From: Epiperipatus broadwayi
Taxonomy: Eukaryota; Onychophora; Udeonychophora; Euonychophora; Peripatidae
Assembly (NCBI GenBank): GCA_028023455.1
Contig: JAQFVV010000017.1
Location: 682,001 to 746,000, forward strand
DNA length: 64,000 nt
Reading direction: 5' to 3'
Position numbers and translations under genes: made by a program. A model generated the notes under the pieces. That model saw only the letters and a program-made list of their open reading frames with translations. It made no database searches and was not told where the DNA came from. This document shows, piece by piece, positions 1-11,277 of this stretch. Position 1 is the first letter of the stretch. The number at the start of each line of letters is the position of its first letter.

Positions 1-40
1 ACTGATGAGTGCTGGTTTAGCACGAAATACGTATATTGGT
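1..40 (+). ncRNA. Hammerhead ribozyme-like motif, family A (5' strand of helix I cut off by the window start)
   Basis: The conserved core CTGATGA lies at 2-8 and GAAA at 24-27. Between them a perfect 5-bp helix II pairs GTGCT (9-13) with AGCAC (19-23) across a 5-nt loop. After GAAA comes the short palindrome TACGTA and a TA step at 34-35, where cleavage would be expected, then TTGGT. In sister copies this TTGGT is complementary to an ACCAA just before the core, forming helix I. Self-cleaving RNAs of this type process multimeric transcripts of retroelements. Very short palindromic helix III is known from hammerheads that act as dimers. Activity here is inferred. Confidence 0.72.
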
Positions 41-170
41 GATTATTAATCTTTTCTACATGTGTGTGGTCATGTGTATCAGTTGTCTGAGATAGTGTGG
101 ATAGTTGAAGGGTGCTTGAAAATCTAAGTTCAAATACTCTACACTTAAATTGTTATAAGTAGAATTTTTT
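41..170 (+). repeat. Tail of hammerhead repeat unit, family A
   Basis: This follows the ribozyme core directly and matches the tails at 61131-61260 and 62490-62590, and the reversed tails near 61625 and 62095. Shared landmarks are a TGTGTGT stretch, a GATGATTAAAGG-like segment, and CTTGAAAGTCTGAGTTCGAA, which resembles an RNA polymerase III B box (GAGTTCGAA). In this copy the B-box-like part has decayed to AAGTTCAAA. Confidence 0.55.
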
Positions 171-480
171 GCTAGACTGATTAATCATCTGAAATTCGGG
201 CACGGCCGCTTGGAACGTTGATGCTATACAAAATCAATCAAATGTAACGTTACCGGGCTGCCACAACTTTTTTTTTTTATAGAATATGATTTTTTTTTTA
301 ATTAAACAAATTTTTATTTCATTTATAATAACATGATTTCTTTTTTATTAAACAAATTTTTGAATTCATTTTCATTGTTTTTTTTAACCTGACATTTTTC
401 TTTATTCAACAAATTTTGGTAATTTAATTTTGTGTTTATTTTTTTGAATTTTAAAACTTTAGATTGTTTCACGACGAAAA

Positions 481-1232
481 AACTTGTTTTAACCCCGCTG
501 AAAAAATATAATGGTACAATTATTTGGGATTTGTTTCGACTTTGTTCTACCTTTTTTTTTGTTTGACTAAATTGTTTTGCTTCTTATTATTAAATCAAAA
601 GTAACTTTTGTGTTGTTGGGGTTCAAAAATTGTTTTGAAACCCCCATCCTCACTCGGATCAATAATTGTAACAAAAAGTCAATAATTTTTCTTTTTTTTA
701 AACAACTTTTTTTCACTTTTTACTTTTATTTATATTTCGTTTGAATTAGCCTTTTTTTTTGGCTTCTACCATAAACAGCTTTTTGGGGGGTTTTCATACT
801 GTTATTATTAACAAAAAGTAAACAAAAATAGTCATTTATTTTAACCCCACTTGTTTTAACCCTGCTGAAAAAATATAATGCAATTATTTGGGAATTGTTT
901 CGAATTTTTTCTACCTTTTTTTTGGGGGGGAGGGGGGTTGACCAAATTGTTTTTCTTCTTATTAAATCAAAATAACTTTCGTGTTTTTGGGGGTACAAAA
1001 TAGTTTTGAAACCCCCACACGCAGAAAAATAATTGTAACAAAAAGTCAATAATTTTTTTTTTCAACAACTATTTCTCACTTTTTACTTTTATTTATATTT
1101 CGTTTGAATTACCTTTTTTTTTTTTGCCTTCTACAATAAACTGCTTTTTGGGAGGGCTTTCATGCTTTGTTATTATTAACAAAAAGTCAACAAAAATAGT
1201 CATTTATTTTAACCCCACTGAAAAAAGATAAT
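481..1232. repeat. Tandem repeat of about 365-bp units (about two full copies plus a start)
   Basis: Landmarks recur in the same order near 485, 850 and 1205: TTTTAACCCC followed by CTGAAAAAA and ATAATG, then TTTCTACC plus a T-run, then TTTTGAAACCCCC, then TTGTAACAAAAAGTCAA, then CTTTTTGGG. Spacing is about 365 bp. Units differ mainly in the length of T and G runs. The unit has no coding potential; open frames here are low-complexity. Confidence 0.65.
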
Positions 1233-2906
1233 CAAATACTTGTCAATTTCTAATGAAATAAAAAAAAAAAAGTACACAAACTTTGGTCTTTTTCAACTTA
1301 TTTATTATTTTATTGCTGTAATAAAAACAGTCTGGTATTTGGGAGGGCATTATGTGCCTGAAAAAAGGACACAGTCTCCCTCATTTTCTGTACTAGGCAA
1401 TTGTGACAAGTTTAAAAATTGCATGTTCTTCTCAGACCTTTTATTGGTCTCATATAATTTCCATGCTGAAACGTGACTTAGCGCGTGAGCTTTGTCAAAG
1501 CGTGTTCGAACATACCCTTTGCCAATTTTTTACATATTAACATTTTTTTAGGGAAGGGTGGGGATCATATGACAATTATTAGTAATTAACATCATTTAAA
1601 TATAAATGACATTACTCTATTATGGATATTTGAAAAGTTGTACCGACTTGAAATTAAAACACCCTTAAGTGATACAGTAATCAGCTATGAATAGAACTAA
1701 TACATGTAAATAGTTTTGAAGCACAAAACAGGCTGTAATATTTTTGTGCAATGTCATGTAAAGTGACCTGCAGTGGGTTAATACAATATAAATGTTGTAT
1801 TAGCCGTAAGGCCGGCTGCAGAAACAGCATTTTCTGTGTTTTGACACATAAACAACACCATCTACATGGCCATGCCCGGATTTCAGATGATTACCGAATA
1901 TTATAATAAATGTTGACCTTTATCTGCAGATTTAATGGCAGAAGTTCAACAACTAATAAGACGTAAGACTGATTAATAGATGAAAACTGCAAAAGAAATA
2001 TAGCCATTTGCTAATCGTCATCACTTTAGATCATTTTTGAGCTATTGAAAGTAACATATGAACCAGGAATGAACACCATAATCCTATTGAATCAGTCATT
2101 TCCATTTTTTTATATGGTACTGATAATATTTTGAGCAAACGGAGAGGGTATTGAACAACTTTTGAATAATGTGCAAACATTCTGATGGTTTCATTTAGAT
2201 ATGGACAGAGTTAAAACTACTTTTTCATGAACTTTTCTTTAAAAATGCAAACCTGCAGATCCAAATGGAATCTCTGCAGAAGGTTTAATATTGTGATTTG
2301 TGAGCTTTGAATCTATTGGAAGTTGTGCAATCTGATCTTAAATTTTCTTGAATTTTTCATATAAAATAAAAGACATCAAAAAGATTCTAGTGATTATCAT
2401 GAATAGCATTCATTGTTATCAATATACAGTAAAAATACTTTGAAGGATTTTACTTGATAAGTTCCAATCATAGATGAGTTTTACCTAAGATCATTTGGAA
2501 TTTGGAAAATCAAGACCTTCCATATAGCTCATTTTCCAGGCAAATACAAGAAAAATGAAAACTAAGGCGTGAGTTATATATATATATAGCTTTTATTAAT
2601 TTGGTTAAGGGAAATTACTTAGTTAATCTAGGAAATTTGAAAATAGTTAGCATTGTAATTTGAGATAAAGAATTATTACTAGTATTGAAAAATCCACAGT
2701 ATTTCAAACAAAAATGGAGTGTTAGTTAGATACTAATTTGATGTTTTTTTTTAATTTTATTATATTGGTCATTTGAACTATAATCAGATTCATGAGGCCT
2801 GATTATGATTATGTCGGGAGTTTTAATTCAGTTCAACAGAAGGAAGAACAGAAGCTTTGTCTACATAGTGTTTTCCGGAAGGTTTGTGATGATGGTGTTC
2901 TGATTG
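1233..2906. other. No gene recognised
   Basis: AT-rich sequence without convincing coding potential, splice-bounded exons or repeat termini. There are only homopolymer runs and a short TA tract near 2577-2588. Confidence 0.5.
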
Positions 2907-3117
2907 TATTTTTATATTGGACTATTTCCACCATCTAATATGAGTATTGAATGTCTAGAAACATTTAACTTTTATTTAAATATTCCAAATACATTCAACT
3001 ATTTGGTGTGCTATTACTAACAGTTGAATGTATTTGGAATATTTAAATAAAGTTAAACTTTTCTAAAGACATTCAATACTCATATTAGATTATGGAAATA
3101 GTTCAGTATAAAAATAA
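2907..3117. repeat. Long inverted repeat (palindromic MITE-like hairpin)
   Basis: The left arm from 2907 (TATTTTTATA, then ACTATTTCCA, CATCTAATATGAGTATTGAA and GTATTTGAATATT-like blocks) is complementary to the right arm ending at 3117. Arms are about 95 bp and separated by about 20 bp. They differ at scattered bases and small indels. No transposase and no clear target duplication were seen. Confidence 0.7.
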
Positions 3118-3319
3118 AATCTTGTCTGCGTCATTTTTAGATTTACAGTATTCTTATGATTATGTCATTCCTTTTAAGTCAGAGGATGATGTACAAAATG
3201 TCTTATTATTTTGAATATGATGTATAAATAATTTAATTTAGTAATCGTTGATTAAAAAAGTTCGGTATTTTATCATCCAATATCAGACAAATAAATGTAG
3301 CAATTTTTGACTTGAATGA

Positions 3320-3640
3320 TTAATAATAATAATAATAGTTGCCATTTTATAACGACATATGGCCATTCCAACCCCTCCCCCTCAAAAAAAAAAGAGAAAA
3401 CTCCAAAAAGTGATTGTTGATTATATAAATCATTTTTGAACCACAAATACATTCATATATAGAACATGATGGTTGGTTCATTTTTCGTTTACTTGATAAT
3501 TTAGGATGTCGTTTTTTAATTTCCTCAGCAAAAAAACTATTTCTGAAATGTTTTATCATGTCTAATTGTGGTTCTCCAATGTATTCTATTCTTTGACATA
3601 TCTTCCCAATGGAAACAAAATGTAGATGTCATTATATAAA
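3320..3640 (-). mobile_element. 3' end of a non-LTR retrotransposon (same family as 43870-47530)
   Basis: The reverse-strand peptide contains FFAEEIKKR and later ECICGSK, aligning with the FSAEEIKRH and GLICGSQFGW peptide of the larger relative at 43917-44126. In that relative the C-terminus carries a Cys/His finger ending WCNHCKTH. Both copies share GAATGGCCATAT at the 3' end. This one is followed by an ATT-repeat tail at about 3320-3340, as expected for target-primed integration. It is a 5'-truncated, decayed fragment. Confidence 0.6.
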
Positions 3641-4203
3641 ATGCTTTGTAAATATTCACAATAATCCATATACAATGTGTTAAGATATTTTGAGATTAAC
3701 TCATTACAGTGATGTGGTGTGATGTGATTTACTGTGACTTCTCCTTATAAGAAGTTAGGAATCTCTCAGCAACTATGCCCAGAGGCACTTGTTAGCCACT
3801 TTACCTTCCATCCTCCACCCTAAGTTTTCCTATATCCTGCTTCATCCTGTTTCCACAACATAATCTTTGTCAACTCTATGGCCTTTATATTAAATCCCCC
3901 TTATCTTTTCCCAACCCCAGCATAAAAACCAATACCACACTTTCTGTAAAATCACTTTGTTTATATTTATTCTTCCGTAACTTCATTATTTGTACCCTTT
4001 CTGCTTTCAGTTATTTACATTCAATTCACAGATGTCTAATATTTTTTATGCCTTCCTTACACAACTTGCAGACAAAGTCACCCACATTTTTGCATTTATG
4101 TGTATATTCCCTTGTTGATAAAGATCTCATTCGAGCCTTAAACAGTAAACTACTTTCTTTGCTATTATCATAAATTAACTCACACCTAATATTCTGTTAA
4201 ATT

Positions 4204-6700
4204 CTATATATATTTAAATTTTTTTTTACTTTCCATTCTAGTTTTCCATCTCTCCAACTCCCTATTCTTTATTAAAGCATCTATTTGTCTATCCCATTTT
4301 TTATCATTATAACACTCAACAATTTTCCTAACACAATCATCCCACCTTTGTACAAGTATACTGACAAATTGTTTATCCAAATCTTCTGCATACCACATTA
4401 CCTTTCTCACCCATCTTGTTGCCTCCCCTTTACTCATAACCTAGTTAAAATATTATTTTGGTTATTCTTTTATTATTCATAAACTACAATCTACCAAACA
4501 TTTTCATTTTGCATTTTGCACTTCTCATATAAATTGACCATCCCATTTCTCATTGAATTGCCTGCTTTGCCATCCCACACATCTGCATCTAATATGACTT
4601 CCTACTTCCCTTTGTACTTTTTCCAAGTAATCTAATACCGCTTTACTAACATATAATGCTTCATTATTATATGTTAACCCATCCCTTCCTTACAACTGTA
4701 GCTCCATCATATTTATTATATGAAAACACTGTTAATTTCTTTATCAATTCCTTTTTTTTCTTTGCTTCATTTATCCATTTTTTTCTCCCATTCATCCGAG
4801 CAAATTCTCTGATTATTTAAGACAATTCCCAAATAGTTATATTTATTCACCACGCTTAACTTTATATCCCTCAACAAAAATTCTTTGTCTTATCTTTCCC
4901 CAGTATTAATCATTATTACTTTTGATTTTTCTTCACTAAATGTAATCCTTACCTTTTTACCCACCCTTGTGGATGCCCTCAGCATAACTCCCATATCTTC
5001 TCTTTCTGCACACAAAAAGACATCATCTGCAAATAAAAGACCAGATAATATTTACTCCCTTGCTACCTATTAATGGTATATCTATCCCTTTTCCTAGTCT
5101 TTCTATTGCTGTCTCCATTTCTTTCAAATACAACAAAAAGAAAATAAGTGACATAGGGCATCTTGCCTTAGTCCCACACCATTTTTAACTTTAATTGATT
5201 CTATATCCTCCAATTGATATGTATAGTAATTGTTTTCATATAATTTCTTAATAATATTCACTAAAGCTTCATCCATTCCCAAATTTCCTAAACTTACCCA
5301 TAATCTGTTTCTATTTACTCTATAATATGCCTTCTCTATATCTATAAAAACCATATATAACTGTCAACCTATATTCCTAATCATATCCATAAATTATATG
5401 ACTACAAATAACTGTCTCCTATATGCCTAACCAATAGAAAACCTCCTTGCATTTCTCTCACTATATCATTTTCTTCCATCCATTTTGCACCCTTTCCAGC
5501 CATCATATATGAGAAAACTATGTAAAACTGATGTTATCGCTAATCGGTCTATAATTGTTTATCTTTCTATGATCCTTACCCTTTCCTTTAAATAGCAGCC
5601 TTATTCTTGTATTACTCCAACTACCTACAAAATCTCTCTTTTGTGCCATCTTATTAAAACATGATAATAGTTTTACTTTTGCTCTATTCCCTAAATTCAT
5701 TACCATCTTGCCTTTCCACTTTTCAATTTTTTCCCTGCCTCATTCAGTTCATTTTCTGTAAACCTAATATTCCCAATACTATATGCTTTCATGTTTGCTA
5801 TCACTCTATCCTTCACATCTAACATCTTTTCTATATCCATTATATATCTATTTAAGATCATCTCAAGAGCTACACTCTATTCCCTCATCATCTAGTAATA
5901 CTACCTCTCTCCTACATTCCTTCTTTTAATGTAATTCCAAAATTGTTTACTCCCATCTCTTCCACTTTTATTAATATCCTCAAACAATTTACTATTCAAT
6001 TTCATTCTCTCTCTATAATTATCTATTTTAGCCAACGTCTCTTTTTCTAAGTACTTTTCCCATTTAACATTAATATCTTTTTCACTTTTTTTGTTCTTAA
6101 TAGCACACTTATATTTTCTGCATGCTTTTTTTCTCTCTTGCTAACTCTCACTTTTTTATTTTATTCTTCTAAATATTCTCACCTAAAACCCGATTTGCCA
6201 CTTTTTCTATTTCATCATACCATTCCTTATACTCATCCCCAACCAATTCTTCCATGGTTTTTTCAACTTTTATTTTATACTCTTCTAACTTATTCTTATC
6301 ATTCACTCTCCATCCACATCTTACACTATTGTTTTTACTTTTATTTCTATTTTCCCATTACATTATTAGCCATTTCTATTATAAAGAAGTTATCACTATT
6401 ACATACTCTCTCTTCATTATCAAATACTTTAGTTTTCTGTATTTTGTTCATTCCCTCTTTCTCTACTAATACATAATCTATTGTGTGGAATATGTTATTT
6501 CTAGACCATGTGCATTGTCCTTTGATAAATTTCCAATGCTCAAATTCACTTTCTGACAAAAATTCTTCAAAAGTTGTCCATTCTTATTACCTACATCATC
6601 AATTTTTTCAATATGCCCATGCCTATCTCCTATAACCATTATTCTCTTTCCCTTTTCTTTGAAACTCTGTATAGCCTTAACTAGTCATTCATATATGCTA
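4204..6700 (-). pseudogene. CR1-like ORF2: APE endonuclease and reverse transcriptase (broken)
   Basis: The endonuclease part has VIGDRHGHIEKIDDVGNKNG near 6600-6650, matching the GDFN-type catalytic block but with FN changed to RH. RT motifs follow on the minus strand: RIRLLFKGKGKDH then INNYRPIS (5706-5518), FIDIEKAYYRV (near 5350, with the usual Asp after AY replaced by Tyr), GVGLRQ (near 5180), and an intact GLLFADDVFLCAERED (near 5045-5000). The C-terminal region near 4437 reads GEATRWVRKVMWYAEDLD. Frames are broken repeatedly, so this is a fossil. The equivalent region is better preserved at 9342-9890 in copy 2, which helps define the protein. Confidence 0.75.
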
Positions 6701-7319
6701 TTGTTCATATATGCTATTGTTCAGTAGCTATATATATATTATATATATATATATAGCTACCATGCATGCTTGTCTTTTTAACCTTACCTCAAACCACAAA
6801 TGTTCTTGACATTTAACAGTATTTAAATATTTTTTGGCATAACTCCTATACCACCACCCCTTTTTTTCTTTTCTATTTATACCCTGTCATACCAAGTTTT
6901 CCAGAATAGGTTATTCTTCTTTTCTTAGATGTGTTTCCACTACTGCTAATACCTCAAGCTCTTTATTTTTAATTGCTTTGTTTAATTCCAGCCACTTTTC
7001 TGGTCTCCTACAGCCTTAATATTCAAATAATCAATTTTAACAAACTTATTCTTTCCTAACTACTCTTTAATAAATTCTTTTGACTCTTTCTTCTCCATTA
7101 CATTTATAAATAACTTGATCACCATTAATTTTACAGACCCATTCCCTCCACATCTACTAACCTTTGTTTATTTCTTACATCCTGTCCATTCTTCTTTTTT
7201 CTGATAACACTGCAATTTAAAACCCCACTCCCCTTTATAAGTTTCCCAAATTATATTCTTTATAAATCAAACTCCCTAAAACTTCACTTCCTTGTTTTTC
7301 TAACTGCAATCCATCCCTA

Positions 7320-8246
7320 CTATACAACTCCCTCTTTCCAATAAGAGGAATCCCACACATCCACAAACATAACATTATTTCTCTCGCACAATTTTTTCAA
7401 TCTCTCATTTATAGAACATGTCCTATCTAGCATATATCTCTTGTTAAATCTTGGTAATAATCCAACTATTTCTATTCTTTCTCTAATCTTACTCAAATTT
7501 CTAATCAATTCTATGTACTCATCCATTACTCTCTCTGATGGCTCTGACAAATTATTAGTTCCTGCCATAACATAAACATATCTATTCCCTTGCTTCTTTA
7601 CTTTATCGTAAGATCCCTAATTCTAGCTCCAGACAAACATACTTTTACATATCTGTTTTTATTTTCCCTTGCAATTATATCTCCACATTCTCTAATTAGT
7701 GAATCTCCTATCAATACTGTCTCATAGTTGACTTTCTTTGCTTCATCTATAACATTTTCTACCACCTTCTGGATTTCTTTACCTACTTCTTTCTTATCAT
7801 TCTTATTCAATAATTCCTTTATCTGCTCACTTCTTCTCTAATGATTTTAATTTTGCTTCTACATCCTTTACTTCTTTTTCTATCTTACTTATTTTTTGTT
7901 TAACCATCTTCATTGCACTAGTAATTTTTCCACCCATATCTCTTGTCACTCCACTAATACCATACTCTATCCTATTTTCCTCAATTACATTTTGCTCCAT
8001 TTTCCCTGCCTTTCTCTTTAAACTAACTACATTTAGAAACCACCTTTTCACCTCTTTTATCACATTTACCCATGATTTACATAACCATAAACCTGTTATA
8101 TCTTTCCTAGTTTTATTTAAACATTTCGAGTGATAAAACTTTTCACATACTGTACACTCTACCACAGCACAACTAATTTTTTTCTGACCATTACATATGC
8201 ATTGTGGAATACAAATGCAATCCATATTCCTTATTTTCCAAGTCAT
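7320..8246 (-). pseudogene. CR1-like ORF1: PHD-like finger, coiled coil, SGNH/GDSL esterase (broken)
   Basis: ORF1 proteins of this group bind RNA or chromatin and may have esterase activity. The first 139 codons (8246-7827, start MTWKIRNMD) hold a Cys/His cluster with VVECTVCEKFYHSKCL and WLCKSW, resembling a C4HC3 PHD finger, then a Lys/Glu-rich coiled-coil-like end (KISKIEKEVKDVEAKL). A second piece (7810-7598) contains VLIGDSLIRE, the GDS nucleophile block of SGNH hydrolases. The third (7568-7320) has MAGTNNL and FVDVWD, the later esterase blocks. Stops or frameshifts near 7820 and 7590 separate the three, so no intact protein is possible. Domain order is read directly from the peptide; the family name rests on known CR1 architecture. 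Confidence 0.72.
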
Positions 8247-8740
8247 CTACTCTATATTTAACTTCATACTTCCTCTCCTACTCTTCAAATCTCTTTGCAC
8301 GGAAAGATAAAAAACTTTAATTTCTTTCAAAAATGATTTATCGATAACCACGTGTTATTTGACCTTCGGCCTCCAAAACGGTTATCTTTTTTCTCAAATA
8401 AATCACTCCTTTTCTTGAATTAAAAAAAAATTCTTCAGTAGCAAACTTACTAAAAAACCAACTAATCTTACTTATAACTTAGTTATAAAATATCATTACA
8501 TTAACATACATTCAACACAATATATTTTTCTTAACTTCTATATTTAAAATTGTGAGCAAAACACTTTCTGAATATTAACAATTTCCTATCTTTCCAAATT
8601 CAGTTAAATCTATCTCTTGATCACAATTTACTCTTCACTTTCATACAACAAACAGTCGTCCTATTGATTATCTCAGATGATAAATAAATTCCACTTAGCT
8701 TTCAGCACAGAATAATCACGTCAGCTCAGCAGTCTAGGTG

Positions 8741-11277
8741 AAGTAATGTGATGAGATGCACTGTGACTTTTTTTTTATACAGAGTCAGGAATCTCTCAGC
8801 AACTATGTCCAAAGAAACCTGTTAGCCACTTTACCTTCCTTTTCCATTCCCTACCCTAGGTTTCCCCATATCCTGTTCCATCCCATTTCAACAACATAAT
8901 CTTTGTCAACTCCATGGCCTCCATATCTAAACCAGTAACTCACTTTCTGTATAATCACTTTGTTTATATTTAGCCGTCCATAACTTCATTATTTGTATCC
9001 TTTCTCCTTTCAAGCATTTACATTGAATCAACAGATACCTAATATTTTCTATGCCTTCCTTACACAACTTACAGACTAAATCACCCATATTTTTCCTTAC
9101 GTGTATAATCCCTTGTTGCTAAAGATCCCATTTGAGCCTTAAACAGTAAAATACTTTCCTTGCTATTATCATAAATTAACTCGCACCCAATGTTCCATTT
9201 ACTTCTATATATATTTAAACTCTTTTTACTCTCCATACTAGTTCTCCATCTCATGAACTCCTTATTCTTTATTAATGCATCTATTCATCTATTCCATTCC
9301 TTACCACTATAACACTCAGCAATTCTCCTAACACAATCGTCTCACCTCTTGTACAAGTATACTGATATAAATTCTTTATCCAAATCTTCTGCATACTGCA
9401 TTACCTTTCTCACCCATCTTGTTGCCTGCCCTTTACTTGCAACCCAATTAAATACTATTTTGGCTATTCTTTTATTATCCATAAACTGCAATCTATCAAA
9501 CATTTTCATTTTGCTTTTTGCATCTTTCATATAAAAACTTGACTCTCCCATTTCTCCTTGAATTGTCTCCTTTGCTGTCCACACATCTGCTTCTAATGCA
9601 TCTCTTCCTACTTCCCGTTGTACTTTTTCTATGTAATCCAATACCCCTTTACTAACACACGATGCATCATTGCCATAGGTTAACCTTGCTTCAGCAACTC
9701 CCTTCCATACAATTCTAGCTATATCATATTTATTATATGAAAACACTGTTAATTTCTTTATCAATCCCTTTCTCTTGTTTGCTTCATTTATCAATTTTTT
9801 CTCCCATTCATCCAAGCAATTTTTCTGACTACTCAAGATGATTCCCAAATAACTATATCTATTCACCACACTTACCTTTATATCCCCCAATAAAATTTAT
9901 TTGTCTTCTCTTTCCCCAGTATTAACCAGCAGTATATTTGATTCTTCTTCACTAAATTTAATCCCCATCTCTTTACCCACCCTTGCGCATGTCCTCAGCA
10001 TAACTTCCATATGTCCTTTTTTTTTCTGCACACAAAAAGACATCATCTGCAAGAAAAAGACCTGACAAAGTATATACTCCCTTGCCACTTATTTATGCTA
10101 GCTCTCATCTCTCTTCCTAATCTTTCTATTTCTCTCTCCATTTCATTCAAATACAACAAAAACAAAATATGTGACATAGGGCATCCTTGCCTTAGTCCCA
10201 CCCCATTTTTAACTTTAACTGATTCTATATTCCCTAATTGATATGTATAGTAATTATTTTTATATAATTTCTTAATAATATCCACTAAAGCTTCATCCAT
10301 TCCCAAATTTGCAAACCTTATCCATCATTTATTTCTATTTACTCTATCATATGCCTGCTCTATATCTATAAAACTCATAACTGTCTACCTGAATTTCTAT
10401 TCATATCCATAAGTTGTTTAACTACAAATAAACTATCTTCTATATGTCTATCTGACCTAAAACCTTCTTGCATTTCTCCCACTGCATTATTTTCTTCCAT
10501 CCATTTTGCAACTCTTCCAGCCACTGTATATGAAAAAACTTTATATAAAACTGATGTTACCACTATCGGTCTATAATTGTTAAACTTTCTACGATCCTTA
10601 TCCTTTTCTTTAAAAATCTTACTCTTGTATTACTCCAACTATCCAGAAAAACTCTTATGTGCCGTCTTATTAAAACATGATAATATCTTTACTTTTGCCC
10701 TATGCCCTAAATTCATTACCATCTCTGCTACTCATCCATATAAACCTCTTGCCTTTCCACTTTTCAATTTCTTCCCTGCTTCATCAGTTCATTTTCTGTA
10801 AACCTAATATTCCCCTTACTATATGCTTACATATTTTCTATACCTCTGTCTTTCACATCTAACATCTATTCTATATCCATTACATACCTATTCAAGATTC
10901 TCTCTAATTCTTCTCTAGAGCTACACTCTATTCCCTCATCATCTAGTAATACTATCCCCCCACATTTCTCCTTTTAATGTAATTCCAAAATTTTTTACTC
11001 CCATCTCTTCCACTTTTATTAATATCCTCCAACAATTTACTATTCAATTTCATTCTCTTTCTATAATTATCTATTTTAGCTAACTTCTTCTTTTCTAAGT
11101 ACTTTTCCCATTTAGCATTAATATTTTTTTTTCACTTTCTTTGTTCTTAATAGCACACTTATATTCTCTGCATGCTTCTTTCCTCTCTTTTGCACTTTTA
11201 CTAACTCTTATTTTTTTATTACTTTTATTCTTCTGAATATTCTCACCCAAAACCCTATTTGTCCCTCTAATGTCAGG
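8741..11277 (-). mobile_element. CR1-like non-LTR retrotransposon, copy 2 (5'-truncated)
   Basis: Colinear with copy 1 over its 3' half. The 3' end near 8741-8770 has the same ATCTCTCAGCAACTATG landmark on the plus strand. The longest open stretch (9890-9342, 182 codons) contains NRYSYLGIILSSQKN and QATRWVRKVMQYAEDLDKEF, the post-RT region. The RT active-site motif reads LADD instead of FADD (near 10025-10055), and GVGLRQGCPMSH is intact near 10190. Homology to copy 1 stops at about 11277 inside the endonuclease/RT linker, a typical 5' truncation. It lies directly upstream, in element orientation, of copy 1. Confidence 0.8.

Larger units (their letters stand above)
3706..8735 (-). mobile_element. 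CR1-like non-LTR retrotransposon, copy 1 (near full length, degenerate)
   Basis: Reading on the minus strand, the order is: about 450 bp of leader (8735-8250), ORF1 with a PHD-like finger, coiled coil and SGNH esterase (8246-7320), an APE-type endonuclease region (about 7000-5900), reverse transcriptase (about 5900-4880), and a C-terminal domain and 3' UTR (4880-3706). PHD plus esterase in ORF1 is a known combination in the CR1 group. The 3' terminus, near GTCACAGTAAATCACATCAC, matches the 3' end of copy 2 at about 8741. Many frameshifts and stops interrupt the frames, so it is dead. Its 5' edge abuts the 3' edge of copy 2, giving a head-to-tail pair. Confidence 0.82.

Noticed and set aside
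726-1476. Open frames in the tandem repeat region
   Set aside because: They follow the homopolymer-rich tandem unit and its edge, are not conserved between units and have no motif.
6138-6476. Plus-strand open frame of 112 codons
   Set aside because: Antisense of the CR1-like endonuclease region; Leu/Phe/Tyr-rich composition is produced by the AT-rich minus-strand coding sequence.
9349-10862. Several plus-strand frames
   Set aside because: All are antisense shadows of CR1-like copy 2 reverse transcriptase.
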